This document shows, piece by piece, positions 18,468-28,071 of a DNA stretch of 64,000 nucleotides. Within the stretch, counting starts at the first letter, position 1. Each line of letters starts with the position of its first letter. This stretch comes from Candidatus Faecousia excrementipullorum. GTDB taxonomy: Bacteria; Bacillota; Clostridia; Oscillospirales; Oscillospiraceae. The stretch spans positions 1 through 64,000 of the forward strand of contig DVGG01000001.1 in the NCBI GenBank assembly GCA_018712825.1, written 5' to 3'. The notes beneath the pieces are model-generated. The model did not search any database, was not told the origin of the DNA, and saw only the letters and a list, made by a program, of their open reading frames with translations. The translations under genes and the position numbers were made by a program.

Positions 18468-19111
18468 AGTACATTGATTTGGAAAATTATCCCCGGCGGA
18501 GCCACTACGAATTTTTCAAAAGCCTTGCCTACCCCTATGTGGGCATGACCGCCAACATGGATGTAACAGACCTGATTGCCAAGGCAAAGGCCATGGGCAA
18601 GTCCACCTTCCTGGCCTGCCTCTATGTGGGCATTCAGGCTGCCAACCGGGTGCCGGAGCTGCGGCAGCGGATTGTGGGGGACAAAATTGTGGAGTTTGAC
18701 TTCTGCCACGCCGCCCACACGGTGGCCCTGCCCGACGAAACCTTCTGCAACTGCCAGACCAACGGTCAGCTGTCCTTTGCGGAATTTCTGGAGGACGCAA
18801 AAGCCCGGCAGGAGGAGACCAAGCACCACCACGGCTTTGTGGGCACCCAGGAGGACGAAACGCCCCTGCTGTTCTTCTCCTGCGTCCCCTGGGTGGCCTT
18901 TACCCAGGTGATTCAGCCCGCCCCCATCCCGGCAGACTGCAATCCCCGGATTGTCTACGGAAAGTTTATCAAGGAGGGGGACCGGATTCTCATGCCCGTA
19001 GGCATCCAGGCCAACCACGCCCTGGTAGACGGCCGCCACATCGGCAAATTCTACCAGGCCTTTGAAGAAATCAGCCGGGAGGTATGCAGCACCGAGTCGC
19101 TGCAGCCCTAA
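18464..19111 (+). CDS. Chloramphenicol acetyltransferase-like protein
   Basis: CAT-family fold; NHALVDGRH matches the HxxxDG active-site motif. Confidence 0.85.
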   Translation: MKYIDLENYPRRSHYEFFKSLAYPYVGMTANMDVTDLIAKAKAMGKSTFLACLYVGIQAANRVPELRQRIVGDKIVEFDFCHAAHTVALPDETFCNCQTNGQLSFAEFLEDAKARQEETKHHHGFVGTQEDETPLLFFSCVPWVAFTQVIQPAPIPADCNPRIVYGKFIKEGDRILMPVGIQANHALVDGRHIGKFYQAFEEISREVCSTESLQP

Positions 19112-19478
19112 GCTCCCCGGGCCATTGTGGGGGTGCCTCGGCAACGCCGAGGCGGGGGGATTCCGTGGCCAAGGCCACGGACTTATTCACTATTCACTCT
19201 TCACTATTCACTAAAAATGCCCTTCCCCTTTCCACATGGGTTTGTGCCTATGGGAAGTGTCTGCTGTGGAATCCCTCAGTCACGCCTCCGGCGTGCCAGC
19301 TCCCTTTAGCAAGGGAGCCTTTGGGTGCGGTATCGATACCGGGCAGTATTAGGGAATAGTGAAGAGGGAATATGTAATAGGTTCGGCGGACAAGCCGCCG
19401 ATACCGGGCGGGGCAGGGAAGTAGCGATTCGTAGGAAGCCGCCGTGCGCATTGACAGCGGCAGCACGCCGCAAAAAAC

Positions 19479-19506
19479 AGGACACCAAAGGGTGTCCTGT
19501 TTTGTT
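19479..19506 (+). terminator. Terminator-like hairpin
   Basis: CAGGACACC-AAA-GGGTGTCCTG followed by TTTTGTTT. Confidence 0.7.
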
Positions 19507-19673
19507 TAGGGAAGCTCTGAATAAATAGGCAAGAGCTGGTAGCGAGGGATTTTTCGTCAGACAAAAGAATGGAAAACGGCGGAATACTGTATGTATTTCC
19601 CGTTTTTCATTCTGCATGGATGGCAAAAAAGCTTCGCTGTCCAGCCGCAGACGATTTATTCAGAGTTTCCTTA
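19507..19673 (+). repeat. Copy C of 167-bp palindromic MITE-like repeat
   Basis: TAGGGAAGCTCTGAATAAAT ... ATTTATTCAGAGTTTCCTTA. Confidence 0.95.
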
Positions 19674-19834
19674 GGGACTTTATCCACCATGTCACAGTAT
19701 CGCTGAAAAACCGCCCTCAACGGCCTGTTCAAAAACAGCAGTACAATATTCCATGTCTTCCTGTGGCTTTTCATAGTTTCGCTCAAATACGGTATTGTCC
19801 ATACGAACGCCTCCTGCAATTTGGTAATCGTGTT

Positions 19835-20251
19835 TCATTCAAATTCGATTTCAAAGTCTCTGCACCAGCGTTCGGCAAGTTCTCGATAAGCGTTGGCTTT
19901 GTAGTCATACCACAACTGCTCGATACCATGAAAACGGATGGTTTGCTTGAAACGCCGGAACGCGCCCTTCCCGCGTATTGCGCTGTTCAGCTCGCTTTTG
20001 ATCCTGCCCTGTGGAAGATAGTCCACAAAGGACTCCATAATGCTGTATTCGTGGATTTCATATTTTGTCGGGAATTGGAGGAAGCGTTCTGGTTCATTCT
20101 CAACCAGTTTGGCAAGCTCTTCATCTGTCTCACCGGTAATCCATACATCGGGCAGATAAACTGTTTCGCCGGTTTTGGTATCGTAGAGCATCGTGTAGGC
20201 ATCGCTGGCCTGTTCGATTGCATCTATGACCGTTTGCAGCTTGATTCTCAT
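19835..20251 (-). CDS. UPF0158 family protein
   Basis: RFLQFPTKYEIHEYSIMESFVDYLPQGRIKSELNSAIRGKGAFRRFKQTI. Confidence 0.75.
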   Translation of the reverse strand: MRIKLQTVIDAIEQASDAYTMLYDTKTGETVYLPDVWITGETDEELAKLVENEPERFLQFPTKYEIHEYSIMESFVDYLPQGRIKSELNSAIRGKGAFRRFKQTIRFHGIEQLWYDYKANAYRELAERWCRDFEIEFE

Positions 20252-20256
20252 ACACA

Positions 20257-21243
20257 TCACCGCCCGCAGCACTTTTTGTATTTCTTACCGCTTCCGCATG
20301 GGCAGGGATCGTTTCGTCCTACCTTCTTCGGCTTTGTTGCAGACTCAATCTCTGCGATCTGTTTCAGGAAATTCATTCGCAGCTCTTCGCTGGGCAAATC
20401 CATAGTCAAAATGCCTTGCCGCAGCTCGTTGGGATTCATGGTGCCATCTGCGATTGCCTGACGGATGTTCGGACCAAGGGAGATGAATTTCGGGATGCGT
20501 TCTTCCGGGGGAAGTAAGGCAAAGAGTTCATCCGGGGTATGGCCTCGGTTGCACTGCATCCGCACACGGTTGTGGAATGCTGTATACACCTCGGAAAAAG
20601 CGTTTACATCCGATTTGCGGTTGAATGCCACACCAACATCATTCAGCCGATTCATTACCTCCTGAAATCCTGCGTTCATGCAGCGGACACCGCAATAGAT
20701 GTCGGTAAACACAGCACCCATCATGTCTTCCTGCAATGTGGTTTTGGACAGGAGAAAGTTTCGGAACGCAGCCGCTTCCGGGGTGTCCTCACAGTAGAAG
20801 GGATTCTCGTAAGCAAGGAATTCCTTCTTACCCGGTATATAGTAGGGCTTTCCCTGATGTCCTCGCAGCATTTCATGATATGAGTCAAGGTTCTCGTCGA
20901 TCAGCATGATATCTATGACTTCATACTCCATCAGGTCGGTGTCAGGACCGTCGTAATAGAGTTCGGATTTACCAAGGATAAAGTAGTCCTCGCATTCATG
21001 TCTTGCGATTTCTGCAAAAGCAAGAAACTCTTCCTTAGTCACCAGCGATTTGTTCTGCGATGTGATGATCCCATAGAGCTTGCACAGGGGGATAATGCCG
21101 TACAAATTGGCAGCGGCATTAAAATATTTCCTCAGAAGCCTCGAAGTGGTATCTTTCAGGGGGATCTCACGGTAGAGCGCATTCAATTTTCTACGTCCGT
21201 ATTCCTCTGGTATCGGGATATAATATGGTTCCTCTCTGCTCAT
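20257..21243 (-). CDS. SEC-C motif-containing protein
   Basis: C-terminal [23 protein letters not shown]. Confidence 0.85.
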   Translation of the reverse strand: MSREEPYYIPIPEEYGRRKLNALYREIPLKDTTSRLLRKYFNAAANLYGIIPLCKLYGIITSQNKSLVTKEEFLAFAEIARHECEDYFILGKSELYYDGPDTDLMEYEVIDIMLIDENLDSYHEMLRGHQGKPYYIPGKKEFLAYENPFYCEDTPEAAAFRNFLLSKTTLQEDMMGAVFTDIYCGVRCMNAGFQEVMNRLNDVGVAFNRKSDVNAFSEVYTAFHNRVRMQCNRGHTPDELFALLPPEERIPKFISLGPNIRQAIADGTMNPNELRQGILTMDLPSEELRMNFLKQIAEIESATKPKKVGRNDPCPCGSGKKYKKCCGR

Positions 21244-21545
21244 TCCGCTTCCTCCACAATGCCAAAATCAATCAGAATATTTTTGTCGCCGTGCGTGGGA
21301 TACACAATACCCATCATTTCGTAGGCATAGCGCCGAACTCTGCGAAAATCCTTCACCGGTTCAGGAGCATATGCAGCAGTTTCAAATTTTTCATATTCAG
21401 GCATACCCGCCAGATCATCCGCTGCTGCCTTAATCAGGGCGTCTGTCACATCATAGATGTCCTTGCCATACTCCACGGCAACCAACTCGTGTTTTTTGAC
21501 ATCCTTATCAAGATTACCAAAGGAACGATACAACAAATATTTCAT
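21240..21545 (-). CDS. Hypothetical protein
   Basis: ORF overlapping the SEC-C gene start; AGGAGAAG upstream of MKYLLYRSF. Confidence 0.6.
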   Translation of the reverse strand: MKYLLYRSFGNLDKDVKKHELVAVEYGKDIYDVTDALIKAAADDLAGMPEYEKFETAAYAPEPVKDFRRVRRYAYEMMGIVYPTHGDKNILIDFGIVEEAE

Positions 21546-21589
21546 CTTTCTCTTCTCCTTCTTCTCTATATGTAATTGTAATCCATACT

Positions 21590-21853
21590 TCAATTTTCCC
21601 GCAGCCTTTCGGCCAGTAGCTTTTCCAAGGAAAGGGAAATGGTTTCCAGATACAGACTGTCGACTTTCGAGATAAAGTCAATATCAATCTGTATAAACGG
21701 TCCCCGAAGCTGCTTGAAAACCAGTTCAATCATTGGTAATTCGGTGGGTATATCAAACAGCCGGAGCTTTTCAATGTGTTTTTTCGCAGTCTCCCAGTCC
21801 CTATTCCGCTCAACCTCGTCACTTGTAATCACTTCCACGAGGATCTGACTCAT
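21590..21853 (-). CDS. Hypothetical protein (start downstream of MITE copy D)
   Basis: MSQILVEVITSDEVERN...; the track ORF is extended artificially into the repeat. Confidence 0.5.
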   Translation of the reverse strand: MSQILVEVITSDEVERNRDWETAKKHIEKLRLFDIPTELPMIELVFKQLRGPFIQIDIDFISKVDSLYLETISLSLEKLLAERLREN

Positions 21854-21877
21854 AGCCAATTTCCCGCCGATTAGAGC

Positions 21878-22044
21878 AAGGGAAACTCTGAATAAATCGT
21901 CTGCGGCTGGATAGCGAATCTTTTTCGCCATCCATGCAGAATGAAAAACGGGAAATACATACAGTATTCCGCCGTTTTCCATTCTTTTGTCTGACGAAAA
22001 ATCTCTCGCTACCAGCTCTTGCCTATTTATTCAGAGCTTTCTTA
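21878..22044 (-). repeat. Copy D of 167-bp palindromic MITE-like repeat
   Basis: AAGGGAAACTCTGAATAAAT ... ATTTATTCAGAGCTTTCTTA. Confidence 0.95.
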
Positions 22045-22153
22045 GATAGTCCAGTACAACATTGTCTGCGGTAAAATCGGCACCTACATTTTCGTTGAAA
22101 ATCGCAATCGCTCTTTCAAAATACCGTTGATAGTCCATCCCGCCCTACCTCAC

Positions 22154-22669
22154 TCATTTCAAGAAGTTACTTCGGTGTTCCTGTTCACGAAAGCGATACC
22201 CCCGCGTGTTCAGCTCTGCGACCTTGAGCGCCACCAAATTTATATCCGAACACATCGCTCGTGCAATCTGGCCGACATCATAGCCTCCATATATGTATTC
22301 CAGAATTTCATCGTCTGGAAGGGCTATCTGAGCAGCAAACATATTTGCTTCGTACTCCATGCGCTGGTCTCTCATATCGAAGATATTGAACTCCTGCAAG
22401 CCGCCGACTTGAACCGCCTCTTTGCGGTGGAGACAGTCATGTCCGATCTCATGGAGCAGAACAATGTCGTGCATCACGGGATCAAGATGTTTGTTGATAA
22501 AGATATACCGGTTTCGTTCAATGACCATATATGCGCCTTTTTGACGGGAGAAATCACGAGGCATGACGATCAGCCCCAGTTCACGCGCAATTCGGTCAGC
22601 ATTCCTCGTGCCACATTGTCGCACGATGCGATTGGCTTTTTGAATGGCTTCCTCAGCTCGAATCAGCAT
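22154..22669 (-). CDS. ImmA/IrrE-family metallo-endopeptidase
   Basis: LLHEIGHDCLHR zinc motif; downstream of an XRE regulator. Confidence 0.88.
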   Translation of the reverse strand: MLIRAEEAIQKANRIVRQCGTRNADRIARELGLIVMPRDFSRQKGAYMVIERNRYIFINKHLDPVMHDIVLLHEIGHDCLHRKEAVQVGGLQEFNIFDMRDQRMEYEANMFAAQIALPDDEILEYIYGGYDVGQIARAMCSDINLVALKVAELNTRGYRFREQEHRSNFLK

Positions 22670-22740
22670 AGTGGTATCACCCCTTTCGGGCAGAATGGTA
22701 CAGTTTCAGTTTAACAGATATAAAGTCCGATACTGCGGAC

Positions 22741-23160
22741 TTACTCTGCATTGTTCTGCTTGAGATATTTTTTCGGGGTGTATTTCTTATTGCGCTTCTT
22801 CGCGTCAATGTAGGCTTCCTGAATGGCAAGCATAAGCTCATCCATATCTTCCTCTGCCATCTCACCACCAGAAAAAGCACCCCGTATTTCTTTCAACAGT
22901 CGCTCAGCACCCTTTTTGCCGCGATAGCCGTATTCCTGCCCTGCCATCGCAATGAAGTCATCGCCCTCGTTGTGCAGATAGTCAGCATCACAGCCGAGAA
23001 TCCGGGCAAGAATGCCGTACACCTCACGGTTTTGAGGGTATGTGGTTCCTTTTTCATAATTGGTGATGGTCTTGAGACCTACTCCTGCCAGCTTCGCAAG
23101 TTCTGCCTGAGTAAGCCCCTTTTCTCTGCGCAATGCGCGGAGCTTTTCTCCGAACCTCAT
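22741..23160 (-). CDS. XRE-family transcriptional regulator
   Basis: LRREKGLTQAELAKLAGVGLKTITNYEKGTTYP helix-turn-helix. Confidence 0.93.
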   Translation of the reverse strand: MRFGEKLRALRREKGLTQAELAKLAGVGLKTITNYEKGTTYPQNREVYGILARILGCDADYLHNEGDDFIAMAGQEYGYRGKKGAERLLKEIRGAFSGGEMAEEDMDELMLAIQEAYIDAKKRNKKYTPKKYLKQNNAE

Positions 23161-23224
23161 AGCATATCCTCCTACCTGTTAGCCTAAAATATGTAATCTG
23201 CTTGCGCTTTTTGTTCAAAACTGC

Positions 23225-23253
23225 TTGACATAAGCAATCGGTTTTCTTATAAT
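23225..23253 (+). promoter_or_regulatory. Consensus sigma-A promoter TTGACA-N17-TATAAT
   Basis: Exact consensus hexamers with 17-bp spacer, divergent from the XRE gene. Confidence 0.8.
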
Positions 23254-23427
23254 GGTATTGCGTAATCGCCTTACGCATTTATTGTATATCGGTTTGCGCA
23301 TTTCGTCAAGAGGTGCCAGCTGAAAATAGGAAAATCGTATTTAATCAATTCGGAACCGGCAATGAATACCGGATCATGAGAAAAATGCCGGTGCTTTGCC
23401 CGTTATGTGCAGCAAGGAGTGAGGAAC

Positions 23428-23679
23428 ATGAGCGTACAGTGCAGGAAAGCCTATGTCTCGGTAAATCTGGATGTGGATCCGGAAGGCGTATTCCATCCGC
23501 GCTATATCCGATGGGAAAACGGGCTGATTTTTCAGATTGACCGGATACTCTATAAATGCCGCGCCTCGTCAAAGAAGGTGGTAGGCGGTGGCATTCGTTA
23601 TACGGTGCTGATCCGAGGCAGAGAATCCTATCTGTTTCAGGAGGGTAGTAAGTGGTTTGTTGAAGCGAAGGAGATTTGA
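23428..23679 (+). CDS. Hypothetical mobile-element-associated protein
   Basis: ORF with GGAGTGAGG upstream; MSVQCRKAYVSVNLDVDPEGVFHPRYIRW. Confidence 0.6.
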   Translation: MSVQCRKAYVSVNLDVDPEGVFHPRYIRWENGLIFQIDRILYKCRASSKKVVGGGIRYTVLIRGRESYLFQEGSKWFVEAKEI

Positions 23680-23716
23680 CGATGATTTTATCTCAGAAGA
23701 ATACGGAGGGAAAGAT

Positions 23717-23788
23717 ATGACTGTCGCGGTTTATCTGCGGGTAGCTACGGAAGAACAGATCAGCCGTGGCGAAGCCAAAGGTCAATAG
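23717..23788 (+). pseudogene. Serine-recombinase N-terminus-like fragment
   Basis: MTVAVYLRVATEEQISRGEAKGQ* resembles the YxRVSTxxQ start of large serine recombinases. Confidence 0.5.
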
Positions 23789-23855
23789 GGATGAAGCAAG
23801 CCGTTCACGGGTGGTTGTCCACCTATGAACGGCTTGTAAAATCTCAAAAATTTTT

Positions 23856-24022
23856 TAGGGAAGCTCTGAATAAATAGGCAAGAGCTGGTAGCGAGAGGTT
23901 TTTCGTCAGACAAAAGAATGGAAAACGGCGGAATACTGCATGTATTTCCCGTTTTTCATTCTGCATGGATGGCGAAAAAGATCCGCTATCCAGCCGCAGA
24001 CGACTTATTCAGAGTTTCCTTA
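23856..24022 (+). repeat. Copy E of 167-bp palindromic MITE-like repeat
   Basis: TAGGGAAGCTCTGAATAAAT ... ACTTATTCAGAGTTTCCTTA. Confidence 0.95.
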
Positions 24023-25434
24023 GTTCCTACTTGACACAAGAAGACCTGTCCCGGCTGGTCAGGGAGTATTCCTACATGGGGCGATTGCAGGATTTCATCT
24101 TTCCTGCCTATGACGTCCGCTTTATTGCCATCAACGACGATGTGGGCAGCGCCAAAGGGGAAAATGATTTTGCGGTGTTCAAAAATGTATTCAACGACTA
24201 CTACGCCAAGGATACCAGCAAGAAAATCCGGGCAGTGGTTAAGATGCGGGGCGAAGCCGGGGAGCATCTCGCCAGCAATCCGCCCTATGGGTACATAAAA
24301 GATCCGCAGGACAAAAAGAAATGGATTGTGGACGAAGAAGCGGCAAAGGTGGTGCAGCGCATTTTCAACCTCTGCATTGCGGGGAAAGGCCCTATGCAGA
24401 TCGCAAAAATCTTCACAGCCGACAAGGTGCTGACCGTCACCGCCTATCACGCCAGGCAAAAGGGCTGGGTCATGCCGGAGAACCTATACCGTTGGAATAC
24501 CAACGCCGTGCTTAGAATTTTGGAGCGGCGGGAGTACACGGGCTGTACCGTGAACTTCAAGACCTATACCAAGTCCCTGAAATTCAAAAAGCGGATGGAA
24601 AACCCGGTTGAGAACCAGCGCATTTTTGAGGATACCCAGCCCGCCATCATTGATAAGGGACAGTGGGAACGGGTACAGGAACTTCGGAAGAACAAACGCA
24701 GGCCGACAAAAACAGGAAGAACCAGCATGTTCTCCGGCCTGCTCTACTGCGCCGACTGCGGGGCCAAGCTGTATTTCTGCACCTGCAATACCTACAAAGA
24801 CGACAGCCAGAATCATTTTGTCTGCTCCAATTACAAGAGCAACACCGGCTCCTGCAAAATCCACTATATCCGGGAACAGGTGCTTTACCGGATTGTGCTG
24901 GAAACCATACGGCAGACATTGCGTTACGTCCGTATGTTCCGGAAGGATTTCAAGCTGGAAATGCTGGCGCAGGACGAGGAAAGCCGCAAGGCCGAACTGG
25001 CAGAAAAACAGAAAGCCCTCTCCGGGGCGAAAAAACGGATGGAGGACTTGGACCGGATTATCCAGCATATCTATGAGGACAATGTGCCGGGCAAGCTGTC
25101 TGACAGCCGGTACCTAAAATTATCCCGCCAATATGAGAAGGAGCAGGCAGAGATGGAGCAGCTTGCCGCCGTACTGGAACGGGAAATTGAAACACAGGCC
25201 GGGCAGGTTTCCAATGTAAACGAGTTTCTGAAGCTGGTGGACAAGTGCCTGGATATTCCGGAACTCGACGCCGCCATCCTCAATGAGCTTGTGAGCAGGA
25301 TCGTGGTACACAGTCCGGTAAGGGAGAACGGAAGGAAGCAGGTGCAAATTGACCTGTATTTCACCTATGTGGGGCAAATCCGCATCCCTTTGAAGATTGG
25401 AAGGGAGTCCCTAAACGAATCGGAACCGGCGTGA
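24023..25434 (+). pseudogene. Large serine recombinase lacking its catalytic N-terminus
   Basis: Starts at DLSRLVREYSYMGRLQDFIFPAYDVRFIAIND; Recombinase and zinc-ribbon domains intact; N-terminal region containing the catalytic Ser is absent. Confidence 0.85.
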
Positions 25435-25520
25435 CCTGACACGCCGGTTCCTACCAAAATTCTTTTTACTTCCTTATGGGACGCTGCCGAAAAGGGGCAG
25501 GTTTTGTTTGTTTGGTTTGC

Positions 25521-26768
25521 TTACTTGGCGAAAACCTTCTTCAGCTTCACAAAGCGGGGCAGGCCGTCTTCCTTGACCATGCCGGTCTCGCCCTGGATGA
25601 GGGGCAGGCAGTAGTCGATGAAGCCCTGCTTCACGCCGTTGCCTTCCTCGTTGATCCACTCCAGAGGAACCTTCTTCTCGGTGTTGGCCACCAGGCTCAA
25701 ATCAAACAGCTCGGGCTCGCAGTGGTAGCCGCTGCCGTCACGGGTGCACTTGAAGCCAACCATCTTGTCAGTCTGGCCGGCGACAGCGGCTTCCACAGCC
25801 ACCTTACCGGACATGAAGGACTCGGCGATGTCGGTGCCGGAAGCGCAGTGAGCGGCGCAGCGCTGCAGCAGGCTCAGCTCGATGGGACGAACCTTGACAC
25901 CGTTCAGCTCCTTCTTGATGATGTCGGTCAGGCGGGCAGCCAGGCCGCCCAGCTGGGCATGGCCGAAGCCGTCGGTGCCGGAGGTCTTGGCCTCGGACAC
26001 GAAGGTGCCGTCAGCGTAGTGGATGCCCTCGGAAACAGCCACCAGGCAGTTCTTCTTGGCCTCGTACACCCGCTTTACGTCAGCGATGAACTGCTCCATG
26101 CTGAAGTCCACCTCGGGCAGGTAAACCAGATCGGGGCCGTCGCCCTTCACGTTGGCAAGAGCTGCAGCGGCGGTCAGCCAGCCGGCGTGACGGCCCATGC
26201 ACTCGATAACGGTGACCATGCCGGTGTCGTACACCTGGCAGTCCCGGGAGACTTCCATGAAGGAAGTGGCGATATACTTGGCAGCGGAGGCGAAGCCGGG
26301 GCAGTGGTCGGTGCCGGCCAGGTCATTGTCGATGGTCTTGGGCACGCCCATTACACGGCACTCATAGCCAACCTTGTTCATATACTTGGAAATCTTGTTG
26401 CAGGTGTCCATGGAGTCGTTGCCGCCGTTGTAGAAGAAGTAACGCACATTGTACTTCTGGAAGATCTCCAGAATCCGCTTGTAGTCGGTGTCGTCCACAT
26501 CGGGATCGGCGATCTTGTAGCGGCAGGAGCCCAGGGCGGAAGAGGGAGTGTGGAGCATGTTGGCCAACTCAGCGGGATCTTCCTCGTCCATGATCATCAG
26601 CTCATCGTTCAGCACACCCTTGATGCCATGGTATGCGCCGTACACCTTGGTGATGTTCTCATTTTCCAGAGCGGTCTTGATGACGCCGTAAGCAGAGCAG
26701 TTGATGACGGAAGAAGGGCCGCCGGACTGACCAATGATTACAGAGCCAACCAGAGTTTTTTCGGACAT
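25521..26768 (-). CDS. pfp: Diphosphate-fructose-6-phosphate 1-phosphotransferase
   Basis: GGNDSMDT and PKTIDNDL motifs of PPi-type phosphofructokinases. Confidence 0.92.
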   Translation of the reverse strand: MSEKTLVGSVIIGQSGGPSSVINCSAYGVIKTALENENITKVYGAYHGIKGVLNDELMIMDEEDPAELANMLHTPSSALGSCRYKIADPDVDDTDYKRILEIFQKYNVRYFFYNGGNDSMDTCNKISKYMNKVGYECRVMGVPKTIDNDLAGTDHCPGFASAAKYIATSFMEVSRDCQVYDTGMVTVIECMGRHAGWLTAAAALANVKGDGPDLVYLPEVDFSMEQFIADVKRVYEAKKNCLVAVSEGIHYADGTFVSEAKTSGTDGFGHAQLGGLAARLTDIIKKELNGVKVRPIELSLLQRCAAHCASGTDIAESFMSGKVAVEAAVAGQTDKMVGFKCTRDGSGYHCEPELFDLSLVANTEKKVPLEWINEEGNGVKQGFIDYCLPLIQGETGMVKEDGLPRFVKLKKVFAK

Positions 26769-26954
26769 AAATTGGTACCTCCATAAATATATTATCCATT
26801 TTGGTAAATACAAGGCTCTTTGAGCCTGGTTTTCTCCATTATAGCACGCCTTCTCCCCAATAGCAAATATTTTTATTGAAAAGCGAAAAATATGTGGTAT
26901 AATGGGTTCATAAGAATGCGGGTACGCCCGCTATTTAAGAAAGGATTGATTCCA

Positions 26955-27893
26955 ATGGCTCTTGTAACTACAACCGAAATGTTCAAGAAGGCTTACGACG
27001 GCGGCTACGCCATCGGCGCTTTCAACGTGAACAACATGGAAATCGTTCAGGCTATCACCGAGGCCTGCCGGGAGGAGAAGGCTCCTGTTATCCTGCAGGT
27101 GTCCAAGGGTGCCCGCGCCTACGCCAACCACACCTACCTGGTGAAGCTGGTTGAGGCTGCTGTAATCGAGTGCCCCGAGATCCCCATCGCTCTGCACCTG
27201 GACCACGGCGACAGCTTCGAGACCTGCAAGTCCTGCATCGACGGCGGCTTTACCTCCGTTATGATCGACGCTTCCTCCAAGCCCTTCGCTGAGAACATCG
27301 AGATCACCCGCAAGGTGGTTGAGTACGCTCACGACCACGGTGTTGTGGTTGAGGCCGAGCTGGGCGCTCTGGCCGGCGTTGAGGATGAAGTGAATGTTTC
27401 CGCTGAGGATTCCCACTACACCCGTCCCGAAGAGGTTGAGGAGTTCGTTTCCAAGACCGGCTGTGACTCCCTGGCTATCGCCATCGGCACCAGCCACGGC
27501 GCTTACAAGTTCAAGCCCGGCACCAAACCCCAGCTGCGCTTCGACATCCTGGAGGAAGTCATCAAGAAGCTGCCCGGCTTCCCCATCGTGCTCCATGGCT
27601 CTTCTTCCGTGCCTCAGGAGTATGTGGAGATGGTGAACACCTACGGCGGCAAGATGCCCGGCGCCATCGGCGTGCCCGAGGATCAGCTGCGTCACGCTGC
27701 TGAGCTGGCCGTGTGCAAGATCAACATCGACTCCGACCTGCGTCTGGCTATGACCGGCACCATCCGTAAGTTCTTCGCCGAGCATCCCGACAAGTTCGAC
27801 CCCCGCGAGTACCTGAAGCCCGCCCGTGCCAACATCAAGGAACTGGTTCGCCACAAGCTGGTGGACGTTCTGGGCTGCGCCGGCAAGGCCTAA
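26955..27893 (+). CDS. fba: Class II fructose-1,6-bisphosphate aldolase
   Basis: GAFNVNNMEI, LHLDHGDSFE, VEAELGALAGVED, LHGSSSVP. Confidence 0.95.
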   Translation: MALVTTTEMFKKAYDGGYAIGAFNVNNMEIVQAITEACREEKAPVILQVSKGARAYANHTYLVKLVEAAVIECPEIPIALHLDHGDSFETCKSCIDGGFTSVMIDASSKPFAENIEITRKVVEYAHDHGVVVEAELGALAGVEDEVNVSAEDSHYTRPEEVEEFVSKTGCDSLAIAIGTSHGAYKFKPGTKPQLRFDILEEVIKKLPGFPIVLHGSSSVPQEYVEMVNTYGGKMPGAIGVPEDQLRHAAELAVCKINIDSDLRLAMTGTIRKFFAEHPDKFDPREYLKPARANIKELVRHKLVDVLGCAGKA

Positions 27894-27918
27894 TCAGAAA
27901 TCCGGTCAATCCATTTTT

Positions 27919-27947
27919 GGCTCCCGCTTCGGCGGGAGCCTTTTTTT
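27919..27947 (+). terminator. Rho-independent terminator
   Basis: GGCTCCCGC-TTCG-GCGGGAGCC-TTTTTTT. Confidence 0.95.
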
Positions 27948-28071
27948 ACCCCTTGTAAACCTGAGGAAAATGTGGTAAAATGAATTGCTTTTAAGTAATT
28001 TTACCATTTCAGGAGGGTGCTATGTTTCTGAGTGTACCCATTTAGAAGCCTCCGGCAACCAGATAATCCTT

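Noticed and set aside
23313-23540. 75-aa ORF with CPLCAARSEE motif
   Set aside because: Overlaps a better-supported ORF (23428-23679) in another frame; no RBS at its start and no family match recognised.
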